Below, piece after piece: positions 18,338 to 27,151 of a stretch of DNA of 64,000 nt. Origin of the DNA: Muribaculaceae bacterium. Its GTDB lineage: Bacteria; Bacteroidota; Bacteroidia; Bacteroidales; Muribaculaceae. The stretch is taken from positions 29,456 to 93,455 of the forward strand of contig JAFLTQ010000011.1 of the NCBI GenBank assembly GCA_022510385.1, read 5' to 3'. The position numbers and the translations under genes were made by a program. The notes beneath the pieces were generated by a model that was given only the letters and a program-made list of their open reading frames with translations, was not told the DNA's origin and made no database searches. Each line of letters begins with the position of its first letter. The stretch's first letter is position 1.

Positions 18338-19651
18338 TTATTTTTTGAGATGGGAGAGAATCCAGTCAAGGTGAGCTCTCTCGGTGGCCTCGGATGTCCA
18401 ATGCTCGTTGATGGGAGTTATGAGCGCCTCTTTGGGTGAGGAGATTACATTATAGACAGCATAGCTTGTTGTGGGAGGGCAGGTATTGTCATTGTAGCCC
18501 CAAGTTAAAAAAACAGGTACATTTAGATTTCTTGCGAAATTAACTACATCATAGTAAGCCATCGTCTCGAGTTTTTCCGGAGTATCCATTCCGGGAGTAT
18601 TAAAGAAATGGGGATATCCCCCTGCTCTTCCCGCTTTATAACCTGCCATATCACTGAGAGCCGGGTGGTTGGCTACGCAAAGAGTCACCCTCGGGTCGAG
18701 AGCGGCGGTGACGATTGATAGAGCACCTCCCTGGCTACCACCTTGCACCGCTACATTCTTGCCGTCCCATTCGGGAAGGGATGTCAAGAAATCTACTGCT
18801 TTCACACAGGCCAGATAGACCCTTTTCATATAATAGTTATCCTTATTGTCAAGACCATTCTGTAGATATCCGTTTTCTTTGCCATTGAAAGCTTTACTAA
18901 TTTCAGCAAATTGCTCTTCTGTCATTTCCGGATTCAAACCATGTATTTCCATTTCAAACCGGATACAACCATTTTCTCCATAATACTTATGGCGCAATGG
19001 TTCTTTTATAGTCTTTATCCCCGCTCCGGGAGGACATAAAACAATCGGACAAGACCCGGGTTTTGCATCTTTAGGCATGGAAAGGTAGCCATAAATAGCT
19101 TGCCCCTGTTTGTTTACAATTAGTTTCACTAAATAGCAATCCATCTTGTCGGTGGAATATTCCGGCGCAGACTTAATGGTATATTGTAATGGCAGATTGT
19201 TAAGTTCGTCTATGTTTTTTTGCCAGAAATCATTAAAGTCTTGAGGCATCTGAGTGTATGGTTCAATTTTGTCCGGAGAAAAGCCCACTTTCACGTGATG
19301 CTTATAAGTTGTGCCGTCAATATTTGCTGAAAGTCTGCAATCACGGAAACCGGGTGATTTCATTGTCCCGGTCTTGATTTTAGCTCTTCCGTTTTTCAGG
19401 ATCACGGATCCTTTAGAATCGGAAGGCATCATATCTCCTCCGATTTCATAATCCAACGTTACGTTATCAACCGGGATTCCATATTTATAAAGCTGCACCT
19501 CAATTTCAGGATTCTCCCCGGTCTCATAAATCCAATCGGCATGGTCGGGCACCGTCACCCATAAAACATCACTTCTATAGGGATAATTTTCAGCGGCAGC
19601 AATAGTTATACAGAAGAACAGTAATAAAGAAAGATAATTTTTCATGGTCAT
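18338..19651 (-). CDS. CE7-type acetyl esterase (AXE1 alpha/beta-hydrolase), secreted
   Basis: 437-residue serine esterase with a signal peptide ending near AAA|ENYPY. An N-terminal beta-sandwich (about 25-125) precedes an alpha/beta-hydrolase domain of the acetyl-xylan esterase/cephalosporin deacetylase (CE7) type. The nucleophile elbow GGSQGG lies near residue 304; a candidate acid is the Asp in YNDNTCPP and a candidate base the His in NEHWTS. It probably removes acetyl groups from pectin side chains or backbone in the periplasm. It is the last gene of the PL11-to-esterase unit, after a 120-base gap. ATG at 19651, with a second in-frame ATG two codons on. Confidence 0.85.
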   Translation of the reverse strand: MTMKNYLSLLLFFCITIAAAENYPYRSDVLWVTVPDHADWIYETGENPEIEVQLYKYGIPVDNVTLDYEIGGDMMPSDSKGSVILKNGRAKIKTGTMKSPGFRDCRLSANIDGTTYKHHVKVGFSPDKIEPYTQMPQDFNDFWQKNIDELNNLPLQYTIKSAPEYSTDKMDCYLVKLIVNKQGQAIYGYLSMPKDAKPGSCPIVLCPPGAGIKTIKEPLRHKYYGENGCIRFEMEIHGLNPEMTEEQFAEISKAFNGKENGYLQNGLDNKDNYYMKRVYLACVKAVDFLTSLPEWDGKNVAVQGGSQGGALSIVTAALDPRVTLCVANHPALSDMAGYKAGRAGGYPHFFNTPGMDTPEKLETMAYYDVVNFARNLNVPVFLTWGYNDNTCPPTTSYAVYNVISSPKEALITPINEHWTSEATERAHLDWILSHLKK

Positions 19652-19771
19652 TTTTAGATGTTGATTGCCGGTTTTAGTACTGTGTCGTTTATTCCGAAGG
19701 TCCTAATGATATTGAAGAGTATTGATTATATGGATGAGTTTTCTGGTAGGGAAATACAACAATGCTCAGGT

Positions 19772-20917
19772 TTAGAGCCATTTGTCGAAGAAATTTTTCA
19801 CTTCCTCTTGCACTTCGGGTCCGCAATAATGAGGCATATCCCATATCTGTGTGGAAATTTTATCACCGGCATTTTGGCTTTCCCAGACATCATGCATTAT
19901 GTTGAAAGAATCTTCAACTCCCGAAGGAAAGAAAAGTTTATCCGTTTTCCCATTAATGAATAACATTGGTTTGGGACATGCAATTGATGCGATATGTGGA
20001 TGATCCATATAAAGGCGAATGGAAGGCAGAGTATTTGCATAACCTCCATTTTCACGACCATGTTCCCAGGAAAACTGACTATCTGTTGTTGTCATCCAGC
20101 AAACGGCAGCTCCGGCTTTTACCTTATCGGTTAAAGCAGAAAGCATCCATGTGCGGTAGCCACCCATTGAGAACCCCATACAACCTACCCTGTCGGCATC
20201 CACTTCCGGAAGAGATGCGAAATAATCAGTGATGTATGAATCTTCATGAGTCATTATTCCGCTCAGACATCTGCCTAACCCCATAAGGTTACCGGCAAAT
20301 TCACTGAGTTTTGTTTTGTCAACTCCCTCTTTCCTGCCCCTGTCTCCCCAGAAAATTGCATCGGCACTTATCACAGCATACCCCTTTGAAGCGAGATAAT
20401 CACCCACGTATTGACCACCGTAGCATTGGTCTACCCACATATCGGCATCCTTTATCACTGTTGAATCCACATCAAATGGCTTTATCATCTTCTCCTTTCC
20501 GATGAAGAAATGTCCTCCATGGTCGTGGAGTAAGACAATTCCGGGATGAGGACCGGGAGTGTCAGGAATAAGCATAAGCACGTCAGCTCGGGTGTATTTG
20601 CTTATATTTAGGCGGATTTTTTTGGCTGTATATCCTTCGCGCTTCTCCTCAGCGATAAGTTCCGGATTAAATTCATCAGGAGGAGGCGGAGGTACAAGCA
20701 TCGCTTCTTTTAGCACACTACGGGCTGAGTCGCGCCATTGGTTGAAGTCGGAGATGTCGCTGTTTCCCCATGCCATGGGGTAGGTGAGTTCCTTTTTGAT
20801 GTCGTCAAGAAATGCCGGCATCTGACGTTCCACCCCATATGGTAAATATTCCTGAGCCGTCGTGCAGAGGAATGTGCTGACGACGGCCCAGGTTATAGAT
20901 AGAATGTATTTATACAC
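19772..20917 (-). CDS. Secreted alpha/beta-hydrolase, probable carbohydrate esterase
   Basis: 381 residues with an N-terminal signal peptide (cut near TTA|QEY). The alpha/beta-hydrolase core shows the oxyanion segment LLHDHGGHFFIGKEK, the nucleophile elbow GFSMGG near residue 245, an Asp in FINGKTDKLF and a C-terminal His in DMPHYCG. It looks like the Abhydrolase_7/acetyl-esterase group seen in Bacteroidales pectin loci, but the substrate is not known. The start is GTG at 20917, 7 bases after the PL1 gene, and no ATG is available nearby. Confidence 0.75.
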   Translation of the reverse strand: MYKYILSITWAVVSTFLCTTAQEYLPYGVERQMPAFLDDIKKELTYPMAWGNSDISDFNQWRDSARSVLKEAMLVPPPPPDEFNPELIAEEKREGYTAKKIRLNISKYTRADVLMLIPDTPGPHPGIVLLHDHGGHFFIGKEKMIKPFDVDSTVIKDADMWVDQCYGGQYVGDYLASKGYAVISADAIFWGDRGRKEGVDKTKLSEFAGNLMGLGRCLSGIMTHEDSYITDYFASLPEVDADRVGCMGFSMGGYRTWMLSALTDKVKAGAAVCWMTTTDSQFSWEHGRENGGYANTLPSIRLYMDHPHIASIACPKPMLFINGKTDKLFFPSGVEDSFNIMHDVWESQNAGDKISTQIWDMPHYCGPEVQEEVKNFFDKWL

Positions 20918-20924
20918 TATGTTA

Positions 20925-22721
20925 TTATTTGATTACTTTATCTGCTTCTCTTGAACCATCCTCAAAGTAGATAACGCGGATATTGATACCTTTTTGAGGT
21001 TCTGACAACTTGCGGCCGTCGATTGTGTAATATTCTATAGAACGAATTGCAGAAGGAGCCTTATCAATTTCGATTTCATCTACCCCGGCAATATATGTGA
21101 ATTCGGGGAAATACTCTTCAAAATTAGCGGTGGCCTTTTCATTCTGTGCCTTAACGATATGTTCCACTATAGAATTGGCATAAACTTCAATGTTTAGATA
21201 CCATCCCTTGGGGTCAAGAGAGTAGGTTAAAGCATCTGATGGATCATTGGGGTCAAGACCGTTTTGGATTTCCCAGTCATCGGGTATACCGTCTCCGTCA
21301 GTATCAAAGTCTGCGGGACGAGTCACTGTTCTGAGAGACGGGAAACTTGCAGTCTTTGGATTCTCTTCTCCATCCGGATCATTGATATAGTCAAGGATCC
21401 CTTGGGTGCCGGATTTAGCCGTAGAACCGGGAACCGGGGCATCGCCAAGATAAGTGACAGTACCTGTGCGAGCCTCCTCCATTAGGCGTTCATCAACAGC
21501 GTCGCGAATCAAGCTTGCGCCTACATAATCAAGCACAGCGTTGTAAGCTTCTGTTGCTGAATGAGTGGATATATCACCTCCATCGATCGGTTCGTCAAGT
21601 TTAAGTTTAACGCAATCCATTCCGTCAATGTTCACATAATCTACTTTAGACCCGTAATTGTGAAGAGTGTCGACTATAAATCTCTCTCCATCTTTTGTTT
21701 TCCCACTGTCATATATAACACCGGCCCAGTCATAATTCTCCGGCTTATCAGCAGCAGTAACATAGTTGCCATTGATATAATAGCGGGAGCCGAGTCCTTT
21801 TAACGAACTATCTTCTCCACTACCTACAGAAGTCATAAAGGAAACTTGAGTCACACGAGTCTTATTTTTAGTTCCCGGGCCTGCCTTGTAATAGTTGTTT
21901 ATCATATTGATGTAGCCACCGCCGGGGCCGCCATAGCAACCGTTGCCATTACCCCAGTTATACATCACACAATTACGGAAATCCACACGCTCAGCATCAA
22001 CGTGGTTGATAAATTTAGTCTGGTCATATCCGGCCCATTTATAGCGGGCGCCGTTGAAACGTGGAGCGCGGTTCTGAACATGGGCAATGAAATTATGGTG
22101 GAAGGAAGCCTCCTTACCCCCCCAAATACCTCCGTAAGAGTGAGCTCCCTTAGAGTGTCCGGGATTTGCAAGACCTTCAGTGATTGTACACCATTGCATC
22201 GTGAAATTCCTGTTGTTGTAGAAAGAGGCCACTTCATCGATACTCCAAGACATCGATACATGGTCGAGAATCATATCATGTTTTTCACGTTGCCAAGTGG
22301 CGTCAGCGCCATCGTTTACATCCTTCACCTGAGAGCGGCGGAAACGGATGAAACGGATGATATTCTGGTTACCCTCACGGATTGTGCGATAGCGAAGAGT
22401 TATACCATCACCGGGAGCTGTCTGACCGAGGATAGTGGTGTTGTCGCCAATGGTAAGGTCAGATTTCAGGTCAATGTATCCACCAACGTCAAAAACAACA
22501 ATCTTAGGATTACTTCCATTTACAGCTTTACGGAAAGAACCTTCGCCATCATTGTCAAGATTAGTGACATGGCGTATTTCAGGAGTTTTGGTACCATCGC
22601 CGCGACCACCCTGGGTGTATCGCCCATGTCCCTCGGCTCCGGGGAATGCCGGGGCGAGTTCCTGAGCGTATAGGCCCGTTGCTATTGCGGCAATACTTAC
22701 TAAAGTAAAAAATCTTTTCAT
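20925..22721 (-). CDS. Pectate lyase, PL1 family, with C-terminal tag
   Basis: 598-residue secreted polygalacturonate lyase that cuts by beta-elimination and leaves unsaturated ends. The signal peptide is cut near LYA|QELAP. The right-handed beta-helix runs about 25-400, with AFPGAEGHGRYTQGGRG, the SIDEVASFYNN calcium-site region, FHHNFIAHVQNRAPR (Arg region) and FRNCVMYNWGNG. A calcium-binding repeat, DTDGDGIPDDWE, lies near residue 495. The last ~35 residues are a YYTIDGRKL...GINI tag like those on other proteins here. ATG at 22721. It follows uxaA by 104 bases. Confidence 0.9.
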   Translation of the reverse strand: MKRFFTLVSIAAIATGLYAQELAPAFPGAEGHGRYTQGGRGDGTKTPEIRHVTNLDNDGEGSFRKAVNGSNPKIVVFDVGGYIDLKSDLTIGDNTTILGQTAPGDGITLRYRTIREGNQNIIRFIRFRRSQVKDVNDGADATWQREKHDMILDHVSMSWSIDEVASFYNNRNFTMQWCTITEGLANPGHSKGAHSYGGIWGGKEASFHHNFIAHVQNRAPRFNGARYKWAGYDQTKFINHVDAERVDFRNCVMYNWGNGNGCYGGPGGGYINMINNYYKAGPGTKNKTRVTQVSFMTSVGSGEDSSLKGLGSRYYINGNYVTAADKPENYDWAGVIYDSGKTKDGERFIVDTLHNYGSKVDYVNIDGMDCVKLKLDEPIDGGDISTHSATEAYNAVLDYVGASLIRDAVDERLMEEARTGTVTYLGDAPVPGSTAKSGTQGILDYINDPDGEENPKTASFPSLRTVTRPADFDTDGDGIPDDWEIQNGLDPNDPSDALTYSLDPKGWYLNIEVYANSIVEHIVKAQNEKATANFEEYFPEFTYIAGVDEIEIDKAPSAIRSIEYYTIDGRKLSEPQKGINIRVIYFEDGSREADKVIK

Positions 22722-22764
22722 ATGGTTGTTAGTTATTGGTTTTTTATGGTTTGTATTTTATGGT

Positions 22765-22825
22765 TTATTTATTATTGTTGGAACTTATTCCAGACTTTCG
22801 GTTTCTAATTCTTAATTTCTAATTG
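22765..22825 (-). repeat. AT-rich short direct repeats before the PL1 gene
   Basis: Read on the minus strand just after the uxaA stop, the segment carries ATTAGAAA twice about 14 bases apart, around 22803-22825. A similar ATTAGAAAT block precedes the kdgA gene at about 62802-62810. These are low-complexity leader repeats; function not evident. Confidence 0.4.
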
Positions 22826-24337
22826 TTAAAGCGTTACTCCATTCTTGAATATTGCGATTTCATGAATACCGCTCTTTTCAGAATTTACTTTTTCACCTGA
22901 AGCTACATTAATGACGTAGGAGATGAAATTATTGAGTACCTCCTGCATAGACGCATCTTCCACAAGAGTTCCTGCATTGAAGTCAATCCATTTAGGTTTG
23001 CGTTGAGCAAGACCGGAATTTGTTGATACTTTTATTGTCGGCACGAAAGTACCGAAGGGTGTACCTCTTCCAGTTGTGAAGAGCACCAACTGGCATCCGG
23101 CAGCAGCAAGAGCTGTAGCAGCCACAAGGTCGTTGCCCGGTGCAGAAAGAAGATTGAGGCCGTGATTCTTGATACGTTCTCCATATTCGAGAACACCAAA
23201 GACAGGACTTTTCCCCGATTTCTGAGTGCATCCCAAAGCTTTTTCTTCAAGAGTTGAAATTCCTCCCGCCTTGTTACCCGGAGATGGATTTTCTCCCACA
23301 GGCTCGCCATGGCTCAGGAAGTATTCCTTGAAGTTGTTTATAAGGGAGATTGTTTCTCCTAAAAGTTCATTGGAAGCACATCTCTGCATTAGGATTGTTT
23401 CAGCACCAAACATTTCCGGCACCTCAGTAAGAACGGTTGTACCCCCCTGCACATTGCATAACCAGTCGGAAAATTCGCCAAGTAAAGGATTAGCCGTGAT
23501 ACCGGAGAAACCGTCGGAACCACCACACTTAAGTCCGATACGCAATTTTGAAGCGGGTTGTTCGCTACGTTTAAAGTTTCGGGCATTTTCATATAGCTCA
23601 CGAAGAAGTTGCACGCCATATTCTACTTCATCACCCTCCACTTCCTGGCACACCATGAATTTCACACGTGAATGATCATAATCACCACAGAATTTTTCAA
23701 AATCCTTAGGCTGATTATTTTCGCATCCTAGACCAACTACCAACACACCTCCTGCATTTGGGTGACTAACCATGTCTCGAAGAATCTTCTTTGTGTTTTC
23801 ATGATCACCTCCAAGTTGAGAGCATCCGAAATTATGGGGGAAACCGAAAATTCCATCTACACCTTCTGCTCCGGTCTCTGCTACAACTTGATCTACTATC
23901 TGTTTTACAATGCCATTGACACATCCAACGGTCGGGATTACCCAAATCTCATTACGTATTCCAACCTGACCATCGGGACGCTCATAACCCATGAAGGAAA
24001 CCTCTTTCCCTTTTCCGGAAGTTCCGGGAGAGTCAGGTGAAGCATTATCAATTGCAATGCCGGAATAATCCAGAGTCCCTGCAAGGTTGGTCTTAATATC
24101 ATTATGATCTAAAAAATCACCTTGCTGTATATTGTGGCGTGCGTGTCCTATCGGGAAACCATATTTTATGATATTTTTTCCTTCCGGAATTTCTATAAGG
24201 GCAAATTTATGGCCTGCAGGAATGTCAGACCCGAGGGTGATATCCACTCCGTCTACAGTAATTATCATCCCTTTGGGAAGAGGCCGGATTGCCACGGCTA
24301 CATTATCTGCCGGATTTATCTTGATAAAGTCTTTCAT
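22826..24337 (-). CDS. uxaA: Altronate dehydratase
   Basis: Converts D-altronate to 2-keto-3-deoxygluconate in the cytoplasm, the third step of galacturonate breakdown. The 503-residue protein has the N-terminal SAF domain (about 8-90) and the C-terminal UxaA/GarD catalytic region from about 115 onward, with GYERPDGQVGIRNEIWV, GCSQLGGDHE, LRIGLKCGGSDGFSGITANP and the closing FNAGTLVE. It has no signal peptide. It is embedded among secreted pectinase genes (CE8 upstream, PL1 downstream), while uxaB and uxaC are 20-27 kb away in another unit. ATG at 24337. Confidence 0.96.
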   Translation of the reverse strand: MKDFIKINPADNVAVAIRPLPKGMIITVDGVDITLGSDIPAGHKFALIEIPEGKNIIKYGFPIGHARHNIQQGDFLDHNDIKTNLAGTLDYSGIAIDNASPDSPGTSGKGKEVSFMGYERPDGQVGIRNEIWVIPTVGCVNGIVKQIVDQVVAETGAEGVDGIFGFPHNFGCSQLGGDHENTKKILRDMVSHPNAGGVLVVGLGCENNQPKDFEKFCGDYDHSRVKFMVCQEVEGDEVEYGVQLLRELYENARNFKRSEQPASKLRIGLKCGGSDGFSGITANPLLGEFSDWLCNVQGGTTVLTEVPEMFGAETILMQRCASNELLGETISLINNFKEYFLSHGEPVGENPSPGNKAGGISTLEEKALGCTQKSGKSPVFGVLEYGERIKNHGLNLLSAPGNDLVAATALAAAGCQLVLFTTGRGTPFGTFVPTIKVSTNSGLAQRKPKWIDFNAGTLVEDASMQEVLNNFISYVINVASGEKVNSEKSGIHEIAIFKNGVTL

Positions 24338-24389
24338 TTTTTGATTTTATATTAGACACCGTAAAACAATAAAAGTTAAAACATGAGTC

Positions 24390-25349
24390 TCATTCTTGCG
24401 GAATCCAAACGGATCCGACGGAAAACACGTTAGCGAGATTTCTATATTCAGCCACCTCTTCAGGTGTGAGTTGATGAGCCCATTTAACGCGGGCATCAGG
24501 ATTTGCTCCCGGGCCTGTCGAATTATATTCCCCATATCGGGCTGTCGATTCATTTGCCGGGTCGCTCCAGTTGTTCCATCCCTGCGCCACAATCTGCGGG
24601 GCAAGATCGCAGTCGATAAATACAGTGGCTGCGTAGGGACGCCAGGGTCTTCCCAAATAAAGTTTTTCAACATTATCAAGAGCTTTGATTTTACACCCGT
24701 CAAATATATATCCAAACTTAACTTCTTTGGGCGTTGAGGCGGCAGTGATAAATGAGTTGGCTTTCCCGACTATTTCACAATTCTTGAAATAAGCAGTTGC
24801 CGGTCCGAAAATAAAGTCTGTTGTTCCTTCTATATAACAATCTTCAAAATAGACGCGGCTAAAATTCCCTGCCGTGAAGATCGTGTCCTGGTTGCCGAGG
24901 AAACGGCAATGGCGAAATATCAGCCGGTCGCCTTCCGTATGCAGTGCCACCGCCTGGCCTAATTTCGGGGCATCGTTTTCTATCGTAAGGTTTTCAAATG
25001 TAGCATCGCAGGCATCCACTTTCACTGTGTATGTGCGGAACGTTCCCATCTTGTCGATATTGGCATGATGATTATAGGTGATAATGGTGCTATCCATATT
25101 TTCGCCTATAAACCTCACATTATGCAGCCAAGCCGGGATAACAATCTTTTCCTTGTAGACACCGTTTGCGATATGAACCGTGACGGTATAGTCCATATAT
25201 GCGCGGATGAGTTCAAGAGCTTCTGTAATTGTCTTGCAGTCGCCCGAGCCATTCTGATTCACGTAGATATCTCTCTTCCATTCGGCTGCCGACATCCCTG
25301 ACATTGCAGAGATGAAGAGAAGTAGCAGCGCTGTGATACGTGATTTCAT
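24390..25349 (-). CDS. Pectinesterase, CE8 family
   Basis: Demethylates pectin homogalacturonan, preparing it for pectate lyases. 319 residues with a signal peptide (cut near SAA|EWKRD). The right-handed beta-helix carries all CE8 landmarks: GQAVAL, GNQDTIF with the first catalytic Asp, TTDFIFG with the second, and YLGRPW with the substrate Arg. It lies 26 bases after the GH43 gene and 52 before uxaA. Confidence 0.95.
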   Translation of the reverse strand: MKSRITALLLLFISAMSGMSAAEWKRDIYVNQNGSGDCKTITEALELIRAYMDYTVTVHIANGVYKEKIVIPAWLHNVRFIGENMDSTIITYNHHANIDKMGTFRTYTVKVDACDATFENLTIENDAPKLGQAVALHTEGDRLIFRHCRFLGNQDTIFTAGNFSRVYFEDCYIEGTTDFIFGPATAYFKNCEIVGKANSFITAASTPKEVKFGYIFDGCKIKALDNVEKLYLGRPWRPYAATVFIDCDLAPQIVAQGWNNWSDPANESTARYGEYNSTGPGANPDARVKWAHQLTPEEVAEYRNLANVFSVGSVWIPQE

Positions 25350-25375
25350 ACAGTTTTTTACAAGTTTCTTTATTC

Positions 25376-27061
25376 TTATTTTGTGATTCTGAACCAGTCA
25401 ACATTTAGCCATCCACTGTCGTTACTTTCCCAGTCTCTGACGCAGAAGAGTCCGACCTTGGCCCCTATCCAATGTCCTTCAGTCACTTGAAGTGGTTTGC
25501 CGAAGGTGGTGAATTTTTTCCCGTCAAAACTATAAGAGAATATGGCCTCACATTTATAATCTTCTTTCTTAGTCGGTTTTTTGCCTGTCATTTTGACATT
25601 TACCCTAAGATAGAGGGGCTTGTTTTCATCAAGTTTCAGGGAAGCTGTTTCAGTCTCTTTTCCTCCCTTGTTAGATTTCAAACTCTCTACCTCAGAAAGA
25701 TAGATTCCATCTTCACGGCTCACAAGCTGGATGGCACCGAGGTTATAACCGGCGATCACAAGACCGGCTCTTTCGCCCGGCATGATTTTCCCGTTGTTTA
25801 CACGTGGGACAAATTCAACTTTTGCAGTAGCAGTGAAATTTTCTGCAGGGAATTTTTGAAGCAGAAGGTTTGAAGAGTCGTAAAGGCGTCCGCTGTCCGC
25901 AGTCTTTTGGGAGAAAAGACGCAGTTGGGAATTGTTTGCATCGGCAAAATACCATAACGCATTGGGATTCCCCTTCCATTGCCATTGTTTGCCAAGTTCC
26001 ACGCTGTCGAATTCATCGCTTTCCACAGGATTATTCTTGGTGTAGTTGGCTCCGACATTAGGTTTTTTATATTCCTTCACTGGTTCCCCGCGCCCATCAC
26101 CATCGGGGTCTACTCCGATCACAGGCCACCCATCGCTGTTCCATACCATTGGTTGCAGATGCACAACCCTTCCGTAAGGACCTTTGTCTTGGAAATGGAT
26201 AAACCAATCTTCGTTGCCGTCCGGAGTATCGATCCATGCTCCTTGATGAGGCCCGTTGATGTCAGTTGTTCCCTGATCCATAACGTTTCTGACCTCATAA
26301 GGTCCCCATGGAGATTTTGAACGAAGCACCTCCTGCCAACCTGTGGCAACTCCTCCGGCCGGGGAGAAGATATAATACCAGTCGCCCCGTTTATACATTT
26401 TTGCTCCCTCGATAGTTTCATTTTCGATATGGCCATCATAGATCACTCTGTCCTGTCCAATTGTCTGTGTGCCGTCGGGAGTCATCTCAATCATTCCCAA
26501 AATACTCTTAACACCGGCCCTGCTTCCGGCATATCCATGAGCGATGTAGGCTTTCCCGTCTTCATCCCAGAAAGGGCAGGTGTCGATAACGCCTTTAGCT
26601 TTGTAAACGTGCACCAAAGGTTCCCATGGTCCCGCAGGGTCTTTTGTCTTTGTCATGAAGATACCCAAGTCCGGGTCTCCATAATATATATAGAATTCAC
26701 CGTTATGAAAGCGGATTGACGGAGCCCATACATGGTTGCCATGGCTGGGGTCGGGAGCAGCTTGTGCATATTCGGGCATTTCTGCAATAGCATGACCGAT
26801 GATTTCCCAGTTAACAAGATCTTTCGAATGAAGAATCGGCAATCCCGGAATATCACAGAAACTTGAAGCGGTCATATAATAGTCGTCACCTACCCTTACT
26901 ACATCCGGATCCGAATAATCTGCATTTACAACAGGATTCTTATATTTCCCATTGCCGAGATCCGGTTGCCACACCTCTGATGTATATTGTTTTGCAAAGA
27001 CCGGAATTGCTGATATCAACATCATGGCAATCGCGGGAAGAATTTTACAGTTTTTTTTCAT
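25376..27061 (-). CDS. GH43 family glycosidase (arabinofuranosidase/xylosidase type), secreted
   Basis: Inverting five-bladed-propeller glycosidase that probably trims arabinose or xylose from pectin side chains. With the ATG at 27061 the 561-residue product begins MKKNCKILPAIAMM, a good signal peptide cut near VFA|KQY; a longer frame from 27121 would bury it, so I reject that start. The catalytic base is in NADYSDPDVVR, the modulator Asp in VIDTCPFWDEDGKAY and the acid Glu in ENETIEGAKMYKRG. A C-terminal concanavalin-like beta-sandwich fills about 350-561. Subfamily and substrate cannot be set by eye. It follows the PL11 gene by 90 bases that include a hairpin. Confidence 0.9.
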   Translation of the reverse strand: MKKNCKILPAIAMMLISAIPVFAKQYTSEVWQPDLGNGKYKNPVVNADYSDPDVVRVGDDYYMTASSFCDIPGLPILHSKDLVNWEIIGHAIAEMPEYAQAAPDPSHGNHVWAPSIRFHNGEFYIYYGDPDLGIFMTKTKDPAGPWEPLVHVYKAKGVIDTCPFWDEDGKAYIAHGYAGSRAGVKSILGMIEMTPDGTQTIGQDRVIYDGHIENETIEGAKMYKRGDWYYIFSPAGGVATGWQEVLRSKSPWGPYEVRNVMDQGTTDINGPHQGAWIDTPDGNEDWFIHFQDKGPYGRVVHLQPMVWNSDGWPVIGVDPDGDGRGEPVKEYKKPNVGANYTKNNPVESDEFDSVELGKQWQWKGNPNALWYFADANNSQLRLFSQKTADSGRLYDSSNLLLQKFPAENFTATAKVEFVPRVNNGKIMPGERAGLVIAGYNLGAIQLVSREDGIYLSEVESLKSNKGGKETETASLKLDENKPLYLRVNVKMTGKKPTKKEDYKCEAIFSYSFDGKKFTTFGKPLQVTEGHWIGAKVGLFCVRDWESNDSGWLNVDWFRITK

Positions 27062-27111
27062 TTTATTGGTTTGTGTTGGTTGTCGTGGGTGTTGAAAAAC
27101 CATCATTGGGA

Positions 27112-27140
27112 GGTGTGCCAAAACTCACGTTTGGCACACC
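27112..27140 (-). other. Intercistronic hairpin between the PL11 and GH43 genes
   Basis: A perfect 11-bp stem (GGTGTGCCAAA at 27112-27122, TTTGGCACACC at 27130-27140) with a 7-base loop. No T-run follows on the minus strand, so it is not a standard terminator. It may be an mRNA processing or 3'-end protecting structure inside the operon. Confidence 0.65.
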
Positions 27141-27151
27141 CGAAAAGGGTA

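Noticed and set aside
21846..22673. 275-codon open frame on the plus strand
   Set aside because: It lies entirely opposite the PL1 pectate lyase gene, whose protein is clearly conserved; the antisense product has no recognisable domain or signal.
24347..24715. 122-codon minus-strand frame at the end of the CE8 gene
   Set aside because: Overlaps the CE8 coding sequence in another frame; the CE8 frame holds all the family motifs to its stop, so this is not a frameshifted tail.
25376..27121. Longer GH43 protein starting at 27121
   Set aside because: The extra 20 residues are translated from the intercistronic hairpin region and would hide the signal peptide; the ATG at 27061 is preferred.
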